From JANXMY01 sp964251675 (GTDB lineage: Bacteria > Armatimonadota > Armatimonadia > Armatimonadales > Capsulimonadaceae): 64,000 nucleotides of DNA. This document shows, piece after piece, positions 1-7,602 of the stretch (the stretch's first letter is position 1; the number at the start of each line of letters is the position of its first letter). The notes beneath the pieces were generated by a model. It did no database searches. It saw nothing but the letters and a program-made list of their open reading frames with translations, and had not been told where the DNA came from. The position numbers and the translations under genes were made by a program. The DNA lies in contig CAXUKS010000007.1 of assembly GCA_964251675.1 (NCBI GenBank), positions 81,015-145,014 on the forward strand, given 5' to 3'.

Positions 1-49
1 GCTATTCCCGCGCCGATTTTCAAGTATCTCAATATATAGAAAGGCCCCT

Positions 50-113
50 CATTCTGAGACCTACCTTCCTTGCTTCGCAGGGTCCTTCCTAAAGGAAGGT
101 AGGTCTCAGAATG
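50..113. repeat. Perfect 22-bp inverted repeat (long hairpin)
   Basis: Bases 50-71 are the exact reverse complement of bases 92-113, separated by a 20-nt spacer. The spacer ends in a TCCTTCCT stretch that could compete with the left arm for pairing. No T-tract follows, so this is not a standard intrinsic terminator. It sits about 30 nt before the first gene and could be a small palindromic mobile or repeat element, or a structured leader. Bases 1-144 hold no other recognisable feature. Confidence 0.8.
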
Positions 114-144
114 CTAGGGCGCTCGCTTTAGAACAAGTCAAACT

Positions 145-1566
145 ATGCAGTTGCCTCAAGATCATTTAGAGCGTCTGGAAGGGTGGGGGATGTCGTCCTC
201 CGCCCTCAGCTATGTGTACCGGCCCGTCAACACCGACGGCGTGTGCACTGTCTTCGACCGGGCGCGGGCGTATAACCTATCCGTGGGCCTGCGCGGGGCG
301 GGGCGCTCGTATGGGGATGCTTCGCTGAATGCGGAGGGGATTGCGCTGGATTTGACGCGGATGAAGCGCATTTTGGACTGGAACCCGGACACCGGCATTA
401 TTCAGGTAGAGCCGGGCGTCACCATTCAGCAGGTCTGGCAGTACGTGATTGAAGACGGCTGGTGGCCGAACGTGGTTTCGGGGACGATGTTCCCCACACT
501 CGGCGGCGCGGCGGCGATGAACATCCACGGCAAGAACAACTGGAAGGCCGGGCCGATTGGGGATTGGATCACCGGGTTTGAGCTGCTGACCGTGGGCGGC
601 GAGCTAAAGGTCTGCTCGCGCACGGAGAATGCCGACTTGTTTCATGCTGTCATTGGCGGCTTTGGGATGCTGGGAGTGATCACGCGGCTGGATTTGCAGC
701 TCAAAAAAATCTATTCGGGTCTATTGAACGTGACGCCGATTGGCGTTCGCAATATAGGCGAAATGTTCCGCACGTTTGAGGAGCGCCTGCCGCAGTCGGA
801 CTACTTGGTGGGCTGGCTGGACTGCTTTGCGACGGGGGACGCGCTGGGGCGGGGGCAAATCCATCAGGCGAATTATCTGAAGCCGGGGGAGGACACGAAC
901 GCGGCGCAGACGCTTCGGGTGGAAAATCAGGAGCTGCCGGACAGCCTGTTCGGCCTCGTGCCCAAGTCTCTGATGTGGCGATTGATGAAGCCGCTGGTCA
1001 ATGACCCTGGAATGCGGGCGATCAACTTTGCCAAATCTCTCAGCGCAACCACGCTGGGCGATGGGCACACGCATACACAGTCCCACGCAGGCTTTGCGTT
1101 TCTGTTGGATTACGTCCCGAACTGGAAGCACACCTACAAGCCGGGGGGGCTAATCCAATATCAGAGTTTTGTGCCCAAAGAACACGCGCAGGCGGTCTTC
1201 GCCGCGCAGATTAAACTGGCGCAGGCGTATGGCATCGTGCCGTATCTGGGCGTTTTCAAGCGCCACCGGCCCGATGACTTCCTGATGACTCACGCCGTGG
1301 ATGGCTACTCGCTTGCCTTAGACTTTGCCGTCACGCCTGCCAAGCAGGGCGGCTTGCTGTCGCTGGCCGCCGAGATGGACCGGATGGTGCTGGATGCGGG
1401 GGGGCGCTTCTATTTCGCCAAAGACAGTGCCCTGCACCGGATTTCGGCGCGGGAGGCGCTGGGCGCGGAGCGTGTGGAGAAGTTTCTGGCCCTTAAGCGC
1501 GAGCACGACCCCGAGAACCGGCTGCAAACCAACTTATACCGGCGGCTATTTGAGACGCCCGCATAA
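145..1566 (+). CDS. FAD-binding oxidoreductase, DprE1-like
   Basis: The 473-residue protein has the layout of FAD-linked oxidases of the decaprenylphosphoryl-ribose 2'-oxidase (DprE1) type. An FAD-binding half has GAGRSYGDAS near residue 51 and a GTMFPTLGGAAAMNIHGKNN stretch near residue 113, like the glycine- and HGKN-rich loop of DprE1. The C-terminal substrate half ends in a DPENRLQTNLYRRL motif. Length matches DprE1 (about 460). In mycobacteria the enzyme epimerises a polyprenyl-linked pentose for cell-wall arabinan. The substrate here is unknown, and no DprE2-like reductase is adjacent. No clear Shine-Dalgarno precedes the ATG. Family assignment is firm, exact reaction is not. Confidence 0.85.
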   Translation: MQLPQDHLERLEGWGMSSSALSYVYRPVNTDGVCTVFDRARAYNLSVGLRGAGRSYGDASLNAEGIALDLTRMKRILDWNPDTGIIQVEPGVTIQQVWQYVIEDGWWPNVVSGTMFPTLGGAAAMNIHGKNNWKAGPIGDWITGFELLTVGGELKVCSRTENADLFHAVIGGFGMLGVITRLDLQLKKIYSGLLNVTPIGVRNIGEMFRTFEERLPQSDYLVGWLDCFATGDALGRGQIHQANYLKPGEDTNAAQTLRVENQELPDSLFGLVPKSLMWRLMKPLVNDPGMRAINFAKSLSATTLGDGHTHTQSHAGFAFLLDYVPNWKHTYKPGGLIQYQSFVPKEHAQAVFAAQIKLAQAYGIVPYLGVFKRHRPDDFLMTHAVDGYSLALDFAVTPAKQGGLLSLAAEMDRMVLDAGGRFYFAKDSALHRISAREALGAERVEKFLALKREHDPENRLQTNLYRRLFETPA

Positions 1567-1605
1567 GTTTAACCTCATCTTAACACAATCCGAGGGTGTT
1601 CTTAG

Positions 1606-1620
1606 TATAATTACAGGGTG
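1606..1620 (+). promoter_or_regulatory. -10 box placed for leaderless transcription of the metallophosphoesterase
   Basis: A consensus TATAAT at 1606-1611 lies 6 nt before the GTG start at 1618, so a start site 7 nt past the box would fall on the first base of the start codon. The best -35 candidate (TTAACA, 1580-1585) is 20 nt away, longer than usual. No Shine-Dalgarno is present. Confidence 0.6.
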
Positions 1621-3138
1621 AATACACCTCAAAATGATAACTTAGACAGTTTACTTTCCCGGCGGCAGTTCCTGCGTGCTGCGGGCGGCGTCACCTTTTT
1701 GGCGCTGACTCCCATCGGACGCGGTCTGTTCGCCGCCCCGGACCCGACGTTGCCCAAGTTTACTGCGCTGCCCTATGTCCAGCCTGGCACGTCGAGCAAG
1801 CTGATTGACGGGCGCGAATCCGTCGTGATTGCGTGGCAGACCGAGGCGCAGCCTGCCGACTTCGTGCTGGAATACGGTCCCACGGCGGCACTGGGCCGGA
1901 CTGCCACACTGACGCGCAGTGAGCGATGGGGCAGCAGCGATGAGCGGCGCTTCAGCTATGCCGCCGCCCTGCCGGGCCTGCAGCTCAGCCGGCGTTACTT
2001 TTACCGCCTGCGCGGGGCGGGGAAAACCATCGCCGAAGGGTACTTTGCCACCCGCAAAAAACGCGGTGAGCGGACTCAGTTCGTTTCCTTCGGGGATAAT
2101 GCCTTCGGTCAGCCCGGCGAGCGAGCGGTGGCTTACCATGCCTACATGACGCACCCCGATTTCATCATGAACACGGGCGACAACGTCTACGACGGCGGCC
2201 TGGACAGCGAATACGCGAAATACTTTTTCCCCGTCTACAATGCCGACAAAGCCGACCCGGCGGTGGGCGCTCCGCTGCTGCGCTCGGTCCCGTTCTATAC
2301 GGTGCTGGCAAACCATGATGTGCGTCATCGCAATGCCCAGAAATACCCCGCCGCCGACTTTGACAAAGCCCGTGATTCCCTGGCCTACTACACGGCCATG
2401 CACCTGCCGCGCAACGGCCCCGCCCCACGCCCCACGCCACTGCTTGGCGACCCGGCTCTGGTCAGCGAGTTCAAGACGGCCTGCGGCTCGCGCTACCCGT
2501 CAATGGCGAACTATTCGTTTGACCACGGAGACGCCCATTTCCTGTGTCTGGACTCGAACACCTATGTTGACCCCACAGACCCGGCTCTGCGGAACTGGAT
2601 TACGGCGGATTTGAAGGGCACCGATGCGCTGTGGAAGTTTGTCGTGTACCACCATCCGGCGTTCAATGTCGGCCCGAACCACTACACGGAGCAGCATATG
2701 CGGGCACTGTCCCCACTCTTTGAAGCCCACGGCGTTGACTTCTGCCTGCACGGCCACGAGCATACCTACCAGCGCACCATGCCTCTGCGCTTCCGCCCCA
2801 CGGATTTATCCCAGGTCGGCCCGGACCACGGCTCGGACCGGTTGCTCCCCGGCGTGTTCACGGTAGACCACGCCTTTGATGGCCGGAAGAACACGCGCCC
2901 GCAGGGGATTATCTACATCACCACGGGGGCAGGCGGCAAAGACCTCTACGACCCCGGCTTTGATGATGCGCCGGAGAAATGGCTGCACAAGGAGGACAGC
3001 AACGTGGCCTATGTGTCTCGCTTTGTATCCAGTGTGCATTCGTTTACGGTCATCGACATCCACGGCCCCTCGCTCCTGCTGACACAGATTGACGAGGCCG
3101 GCAAAGAAGTGGATCGTGTCCACGTCACCAAAGCATGA
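1618..3138 (+). CDS. Tat-exported purple-acid-phosphatase-like metallophosphoesterase
   Basis: This 506-residue phosphoesterase starts with a Tat signal (SRRQFLRAAGG near residue 15, then a hydrophobic stretch), so it should act folded outside the cytoplasm. An N-terminal fibronectin-like domain of about 100 residues precedes the calcineurin-like metallophosphoesterase domain, as in purple acid phosphatases. Metal-binding motifs seen are GDNAFG, GDNVYDGG, ANHD, VVYHHPAFN and HGHEHTYQRT. It probably releases phosphate from organic phosphoesters. The GTG start is chosen because of the TATAAT six bases upstream. It is followed by a convergent hairpin, so it is monocistronic. Confidence 0.88.
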   Translation: MNTPQNDNLDSLLSRRQFLRAAGGVTFLALTPIGRGLFAAPDPTLPKFTALPYVQPGTSSKLIDGRESVVIAWQTEAQPADFVLEYGPTAALGRTATLTRSERWGSSDERRFSYAAALPGLQLSRRYFYRLRGAGKTIAEGYFATRKKRGERTQFVSFGDNAFGQPGERAVAYHAYMTHPDFIMNTGDNVYDGGLDSEYAKYFFPVYNADKADPAVGAPLLRSVPFYTVLANHDVRHRNAQKYPAADFDKARDSLAYYTAMHLPRNGPAPRPTPLLGDPALVSEFKTACGSRYPSMANYSFDHGDAHFLCLDSNTYVDPTDPALRNWITADLKGTDALWKFVVYHHPAFNVGPNHYTEQHMRALSPLFEAHGVDFCLHGHEHTYQRTMPLRFRPTDLSQVGPDHGSDRLLPGVFTVDHAFDGRKNTRPQGIIYITTGAGGKDLYDPGFDDAPEKWLHKEDSNVAYVSRFVSSVHSFTVIDIHGPSLLLTQIDEAGKEVDRVHVTKA

Positions 3139-3167
3139 TTGGAGGCTTGAAGTTGTCATGTGAAATT

Positions 3168-3189
3168 GCGAGGGGTTAATACCCCTCGC
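3168..3189. terminator. Convergent hairpin between metallophosphoesterase and glycosyl hydrolase genes
   Basis: A 9-bp stem (GCGAGGGGT with ACCCCTCGC) closes a 4-nt loop between two convergent genes. T-rich sequence follows on the plus strand and a short T run on the minus strand, so it may end transcripts from both sides. Confidence 0.55.
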
Positions 3190-3197
3190 TTCTTCTC

Positions 3198-4463
3198 TTA
3201 CTTGCCGCTTCCCGCATACTCCGTCAATTGAGCCGCACTCTGCGTGTCGGGCCGCATGCCGAGCCAGGGCATCGCGGGGACGGGGGCAGGGGAGCGGAAG
3301 CAGGAAGCGCGGACGGCGTTCAGGTAGGCGTTCGTGGCTCCGTCGCGGGTGACACCGCCGTAGCTGAACAGGACGACGCCCTGTGCGCCGAGGCGGCGGG
3401 CGGCGGCAATTTTGGCAACGGTAGAGGCGGCGGGTATGTGCCACGCGCCGAGGCCCGCGTAGGCATAGCGGCCCGAGGCGCGGGCGACGGCGACGGCACC
3501 GGCGATCTGCGAGGCGACCAGCGGGGTGCTGGCTCCGTAAGCCATGGGCAGGACGGCGTCTAAATAGCCGCGCTGGAGCCAGGTTTTCCAGTCCTGCCCG
3601 CGTGTGGTGCGAGCATCGCGGCTGTCGGCGAACACGGCGGCGGAAACGACCATCCAGGGCTTGATGGCCTTGATGTCAGTAGAGATGGAGCCGACCATGT
3701 CCGTCACCTGCTGGCGGCGGAACTGCTGCCATTCAGCGTTGTAAAGGTGCGGGTAGGCCAGCCGGTCGCGGCGGGCGCGGAGGTCGGCACGGGAGATTTC
3801 AGTGGGCGTCAGACGGCCCCGCATCCAGACGCGGAACCAGAACAGGGCGGCATTGGAATAATCGTAGCTGGCATTGGGGTAGCGGACGTAGTCAAAATGG
3901 ATACCGTCCACATCGTAGCGGCGGGCGACATCCAGGAAAACGTCGTGGATGTGCTGCCGGGCAGCGGGATTGGCGGGAGACAAAAACGCGCCTTCGCACT
4001 CCGGGGCGGTGCGAAGCACGTATTTATTTTTGGCATCCCGTGCCAGCCAGTCCGGATGCTGATTGACGACGTGCGAGGCGGCAGAGGGCTTGCGCCCGGC
4101 GCCCCAGACGTAGCAGGTGTTCATCCAGGCGTGGACTTGAAGCCCGGCGGCGTGGCCGTCGCGGACTACTTCGGCCAGCGGGTCGAAGTCCTTCGGGGCG
4201 TGGGCCAGCTCCTCGGCACGCGGCTCTAAAGAAGACTGGTAATAGGCATCACCGCGCCCACGTATCTGTACAAACAGGGCATTGAAGTGGTGGGCACGGG
4301 CCTCGGCAACAACGCGCTTGATCGAGGATGGGGAAGTCAGGCTGTCGCGGACGACCCACAGGCCGCGCAGTTCGCCGGGGGGATTGGCGTCCGCATTTGC
4401 GGGTCTGGCGGCGGCAGTGAGACACAGAAGACAGAACAGGGCAAGGAGGCGCGGGACTTTCAT
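3198..4463 (-). CDS. Secreted family-10-like glycosyl hydrolase (GHL10-type)
   Basis: This 421-residue protein has an N-terminal signal peptide (hydrophobic core LLALFCLLCLTAA). A TIM-barrel of the GHL10 type follows, opening with GELRGLWVVRDSLTSP and containing NALFVQIRGRGDAYY, LQVHAWMNTCYVW and VDGIHFDYVRYP. These proteins are annotated as hydrolases of extracellular or envelope polysaccharides, but few have been tested. A GGAG lies 9 nt before the ATG. The gene sits 18 nt behind the TPR gene, so it may be the last gene of the VWA-TPR-GHL operon. Substrate unknown. Confidence 0.85.
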   Translation of the reverse strand: MKVPRLLALFCLLCLTAAARPANADANPPGELRGLWVVRDSLTSPSSIKRVVAEARAHHFNALFVQIRGRGDAYYQSSLEPRAEELAHAPKDFDPLAEVVRDGHAAGLQVHAWMNTCYVWGAGRKPSAASHVVNQHPDWLARDAKNKYVLRTAPECEGAFLSPANPAARQHIHDVFLDVARRYDVDGIHFDYVRYPNASYDYSNAALFWFRVWMRGRLTPTEISRADLRARRDRLAYPHLYNAEWQQFRRQQVTDMVGSISTDIKAIKPWMVVSAAVFADSRDARTTRGQDWKTWLQRGYLDAVLPMAYGASTPLVASQIAGAVAVARASGRYAYAGLGAWHIPAASTVAKIAAARRLGAQGVVLFSYGGVTRDGATNAYLNAVRASCFRSPAPVPAMPWLGMRPDTQSAAQLTEYAGSGK

Positions 4464-4481
4464 GCGGTGGCTCCGTAGTGA

Positions 4482-5201
4482 TCAGGGTTTTTGCTTGAAT
4501 AGAACTTCAATCGGGGAGAGTGCGGCGCTGTCGGGGTCGGAAGCGACGCCGTTTGCGGCTTGTTGAGAGCTGACCATATTTTGAATGAGGACCTCTTCGG
4601 TCTGGCGCAAGCGGATAATTTCCTCTTTTTGCTGACTGATGACCTCTTCAGAACGGGTGAGCTGGCGGGTCATCGAGTCGATGCAGCGCTCCATCTGTGA
4701 AAGAGCCTCACGGACCTGCGCCGGGGAATAGCCCCCGGTGCTGACAGTCTCGAAGGTCAGCGTGTGCAGGTAGCGGCGCACGCTTTCCGCCGAATCTCCC
4801 AGTACCGCGCCGGTGACGGGCTGACCAGACGGTGTGTTTTCCAGACGGTGCAGCAGCATTCGTCCCGCGACATGACCGGGGTAGCTCCCAAGCAGGGAAA
4901 TCAAGGTCTGACGCGCTTCCGGACGCCGCCCGGAAGCCAGATACGCATGAGTGAGGTTCATCAAAAGCTCGCCAGGGGCTACGCGGCCCGGCTTGACCTG
5001 ACAGGCACCCTCAAAAGCCACCACGGCATCGGAGGGACGGCCCAGGGCGTATAGGGCTGTGCCGAGGTAGGCAAGCGTATCAAACCGGACTGACTGCGAG
5101 ACGGTCATCTCCGTTTCCGCAGATGCGGCCTGCAGACGATCTACAGCCTCTCTGGTCCGGCCCTCCCGGAAGGCCTGCAGTCCAAGTTGCCAGTCAGTCA
5201 T
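4482..5201 (-). CDS. Tetratricopeptide-repeat protein with coiled-coil tail
   Basis: The first 120 or so residues of this 239-residue protein form three TPR-like helical pairs (LQAFREGRTREAVDRLQAAS, YLGTALYALGRPSDAVVAFE, LTHAYLASGRRPEARQTLIS). Residues of about 165-215 are a charged heptad-like stretch likely to be a coiled coil. No signal peptide, so cytoplasmic. Its ATG overlaps the 3' end of the VWA gene by 8 nt, which implies translational coupling and probably physical partnership. It is an adaptor by structure and the partner is not identifiable from sequence. Confidence 0.75.
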   Translation of the reverse strand: MTDWQLGLQAFREGRTREAVDRLQAASAETEMTVSQSVRFDTLAYLGTALYALGRPSDAVVAFEGACQVKPGRVAPGELLMNLTHAYLASGRRPEARQTLISLLGSYPGHVAGRMLLHRLENTPSGQPVTGAVLGDSAESVRRYLHTLTFETVSTGGYSPAQVREALSQMERCIDSMTRQLTRSEEVISQQKEEIIRLRQTEEVLIQNMVSSQQAANGVASDPDSAALSPIEVLFKQKP

Positions 5202-6648
5202 GTGTCCCCACTGAATTTGTCACCGGCGCCTCGGTCCGGCTGGGGACCCCTGGCGGGCTGGCAAGGCGGCGTGTGGTGGCCTTGATCCGCTTGACCCGTG
5301 CCCCGTCACCGGGGCGGCTGGTTCCAAGATCGGCAAGCTGGCCCTCCATCTCCTGCGCCAGCGTCTCCTCCCCTAATTGGTGCAACTGACGGGTGGCGGC
5401 TCCCAGCTTGGCGCGGGCCGTCTCCAGATCGCCTTTCTGCTGGGCACGCTGCGCTTCGCGCTCAAAGCGGTACACGGCAAAGCGGTCCACCAAATCCTGC
5501 ACCGCCGGGTTGACTTCTTCCCATTCAGCGGCGTTGTCTGTGAATTTTGCGCTGACCACGGCGCGGTCGTTGCCGCCAGCCCCGGTCCAGGTTAGGAGAG
5601 TTTCCAGGAGAGCGTGTTCGCCTTTGGGCAGGATGGGTGCGGCAAACTGCACGATGATGCCCGCTGGAGCAGTGCTGGAAACGTCGCCGACGCGGGTGCG
5701 AAGCCAGCCGTCTTCAGTGTGGACTTCCTCAAACAGGGTCATGGTCGGGCGGACCATGAAAATCTCCTGCACGACAGCGCCTTCCAGCCCACGCACGGCC
5801 AAATACAGGTCCGTCACCGATGTTGCGGCAAGCGTTGCCATTTCCTGGGTCAGACGTTCGGCGATATCGGCGCTGACCGGGGCGTAGTGATACTCGCCGC
5901 GTGTGATGTCGGCGACGCGGGTGAGAAACTCTTCATCAAACTCTTCGCCGACTCCTATGGTAGTAATCGCCGTGCCTGCCGACTGAATTTCTTCCACCGT
6001 TTGAATAGTTTCGTCCGCATCCTGCACGATGCCATCAGAAATAATGATTAGGCGGCTGATTTTCTGGCCGCTCTGCCCCTGGCTCAAGGCCGTCTGGGCC
6101 TGCCGGAGTGCTTCTGCCATGTGGGTTCCCGTGCCGATGTCCACCGGCAGGCGGCGCTCGCTCAGGAGATCAAGCTGCGAAAGACAGCCTTCAGGGAAGT
6201 TTGCCCAGTCCTGCCGGGTGAACACGGTATGCACCCCGTCGGCAAAGGCGATCAGAGTAATCTGGTCCTCTGGCTTCAATGTGTCCAGCAGAGTTTTAAT
6301 CGCCTCCACTGCCTGTGCCATGGCCGTGCGGGCGACGCTCTGCATTTCGAGTAGGGTCTGGCCGGTCCAGTAGACGGCCTCAGCTTCGTCGGCCTCCCCG
6401 CGCTGCAATTCATCGCGGGAGATGGCGACACCAAGCCAGTATTCCTGCTCTTCATTCGACAGATGGAAATGGTGCATGGTCGCCGAAGCGTCAATCACAA
6501 GGACGAGATTGAGCGGCGGCCGGCTGCTGGATTGGGGGTCCACGACTGGCTGCACGTCGAGCAGTGCATACAGCGAGTCCTCGAGATACTGACTCGAGGG
6601 AACAGTGGGGTGGCTCAGTGATGTGTGTACCGTCAGGCTGCCGTTCAC
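5194..6648 (-). CDS. von Willebrand factor A domain protein
   Basis: This 484-residue protein has a VWA domain over roughly residues 45-250. MIDAS metal-site elements are visible: DASAT at residue 53, a threonine in DIGTGTHMAEAL and an aspartate in IISDGIVQDAD. The rest resembles the beta-rich and helical C-terminal part of cytoplasmic VWA/chloride-channel-like proteins. The likely role is metal-dependent protein binding. The GTG start at 6648 is chosen because AAGGAG lies 8 nt upstream. It is first in a likely three-gene operon with the TPR and GHL10 genes. Confidence 0.82.
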   Translation of the reverse strand: MNGSLTVHTSLSHPTVPSSQYLEDSLYALLDVQPVVDPQSSSRPPLNLVLVIDASATMHHFHLSNEEQEYWLGVAISRDELQRGEADEAEAVYWTGQTLLEMQSVARTAMAQAVEAIKTLLDTLKPEDQITLIAFADGVHTVFTRQDWANFPEGCLSQLDLLSERRLPVDIGTGTHMAEALRQAQTALSQGQSGQKISRLIIISDGIVQDADETIQTVEEIQSAGTAITTIGVGEEFDEEFLTRVADITRGEYHYAPVSADIAERLTQEMATLAATSVTDLYLAVRGLEGAVVQEIFMVRPTMTLFEEVHTEDGWLRTRVGDVSSTAPAGIIVQFAAPILPKGEHALLETLLTWTGAGGNDRAVVSAKFTDNAAEWEEVNPAVQDLVDRFAVYRFEREAQRAQQKGDLETARAKLGAATRQLHQLGEETLAQEMEGQLADLGTSRPGDGARVKRIKATTRRLASPPGVPSRTEAPVTNSVGTHD

Positions 6649-6785
6649 GCGGGCATCTCCTTCGATCCGAGTTAGCGTTTTTAAGTGGGTCGTCCCTGAA
6701 CATCCAAGAGTGTTTGATGGGGTGACATTGTATTCTCCACCAGCGCAGACAATTCCTCCCTTGCTTGTTCGCTATTTTTTCGGAA
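6649..6785. other. Divergent intergenic region between VWA gene and purH leader
   Basis: This gene-free stretch holds the Shine-Dalgarno of the VWA gene next to 6648 and, further out on the minus strand, a TACAAT hexamer near 6726-6731 that could be its -10 box. Nothing else is recognisable before the purH promoter begins. Confidence 0.4.
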
Positions 6786-6814
6786 TTGACTTGCGCCGTG
6801 TGCCATGCTATAAT
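6786..6814 (+). promoter_or_regulatory. Sigma-70-type promoter of the purH operon
   Basis: TTGACT at 6786-6791 and a consensus TATAAT at 6809-6814 are separated by 17 bp. The predicted start near 6821 leaves a leader of about 175 nt that carries the ZTP aptamer. Confidence 0.85.
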
Positions 6815-6842
6815 GATGGCATATTAGCAGGATAATTCGAGT

Positions 6843-6918
6843 GGAGATGCAACTGGCGTACAGAGAACTAACTCTGAGGAAGCCTCTTCTGGAACTGGCC
6901 GTCCGCCTGGGCATTTTG
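6843..6918 (+). promoter_or_regulatory. ZTP (pfl) riboswitch aptamer upstream of purH
   Basis: The leader carries the hallmarks of the ZTP/ZMP riboswitch, known to control purine and one-carbon genes. ACTGGCG is at 6852-6858. A small P2 hairpin follows (CAGAG 6861-6865 with CTCTG 6872-6876), then GAGGAAGC. A closing helix pairs 6843-6850 with 6882-6889 with one mismatch. The highly conserved CCGCCTGGGCA block is at 6903-6913. The gene downstream is purH, a classical target, because ZMP is its substrate. The arrangement with the terminator predicts that ZTP/ZMP binding turns the operon on. Confidence 0.85.
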
Positions 6919-6963
6919 ACTTCGCTGCATTGAGTGCAGGGGGCAAATGTCCAGGCTTTTTTT
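6905..6963 (+). terminator. Riboswitch expression platform: intrinsic terminator
   Basis: Bases 6905-6916 (GCCTGGGCATTT) pair with 6945-6956 (AAATGTCCAGGC) through 12 bp including one G-U, followed by seven T residues at 6957-6963. A small inner hairpin (6925-6929 with 6935-6939) lies in the loop. The 5' arm is the same GCCTGGGC that the aptamer needs for its pseudoknot, so ligand binding and termination are mutually exclusive. Confidence 0.88.
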
Positions 6964-6996
6964 GTGCGTATTTATGCAGCAGGGGGAGAAATAAGA

Positions 6997-7602
6997 GTGA
7001 CAATACCAATTAAACGGGCGCTGGTCAGCGTTTCGGACAAGACCGGGCTGGTAGAGTTCGTGCGCGGGCTGACCGAGATGGGCGTGGAGATTATTTCCAC
7101 GGGTGGCACGGCCAAGTCTTTGACCGAAGCCGGTCTAGACGTGATCGGGATTTCGGAGGTGACCCATTTCCCAGAAATGATGGACGGGCGCGTCAAAACC
7201 CTGCATCCGGCAGTCCACGGGGCGCTGCTCGCGGACCGTTCCAAGCCGGAGCACATGGCGACTATCAAAGAACACGGCATTGTGCCGATTGACCTGGTTG
7301 TCGTCAACCTGTATCCGTTCGCGGCCACGATTGCGAAGCCGAATGTGACACGCGAGGATGCTGTGGAGAACATTGATATTGGCGGACCGTCCATGATCCG
7401 CTCGGCGGCCAAAAACCACGCCTCGGTCACGGTGGTTGTCTCGCCGGACGACTACACCTCCGTGCTAGCCGAAATGAAGGCGCAGGGTGGGGGAGTCTCG
7501 CAGGCCATGCGGAACCGGCTGGCGGCGAAAGCGTTCGCCCATACGGCGGCCTACGACACCACGATTGCCGCGTATTTAAGTAATCACGAGGGGGAAAAAT
7601 GA
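6997..7602 (+). CDS. purH: IMP cyclohydrolase (N-terminal half of PurH as a separate protein)
   Basis: This protein closes the purine ring: FAICAR to IMP, the last step of de novo synthesis. It matches the MGS-like IMP cyclohydrolase domain over its whole 201 residues (KRALVSVSDKTGLVEF, STGGTAKSLTEAG, GRVKTLHPAVHGALL, DLVVVNLYPF, IDIGGPSMIRSAAKN). In most bacteria it is fused to AICAR transformylase in a protein of about 520 residues; here it ends after the cyclohydrolase domain. The GTG at 6997 is chosen because AGGGGGAG lies 8 nt upstream. A longer reading frame from 6934 would run through the terminator stem. It is coupled to the next gene by an ATGA overlap. Confidence 0.93.
   Translation: MTIPIKRALVSVSDKTGLVEFVRGLTEMGVEIISTGGTAKSLTEAGLDVIGISEVTHFPEMMDGRVKTLHPAVHGALLADRSKPEHMATIKEHGIVPIDLVVVNLYPFAATIAKPNVTREDAVENIDIGGPSMIRSAAKNHASVTVVVSPDDYTSVLAEMKAQGGGVSQAMRNRLAAKAFAHTAAYDTTIAAYLSNHEGEK

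Noticed and set aside
6934..6996. Upstream extension of purH to a start at 6934
   Set aside because: It lies inside the riboswitch terminator, and the GTG at 6997 has a strong Shine-Dalgarno and gives the family N-terminus.
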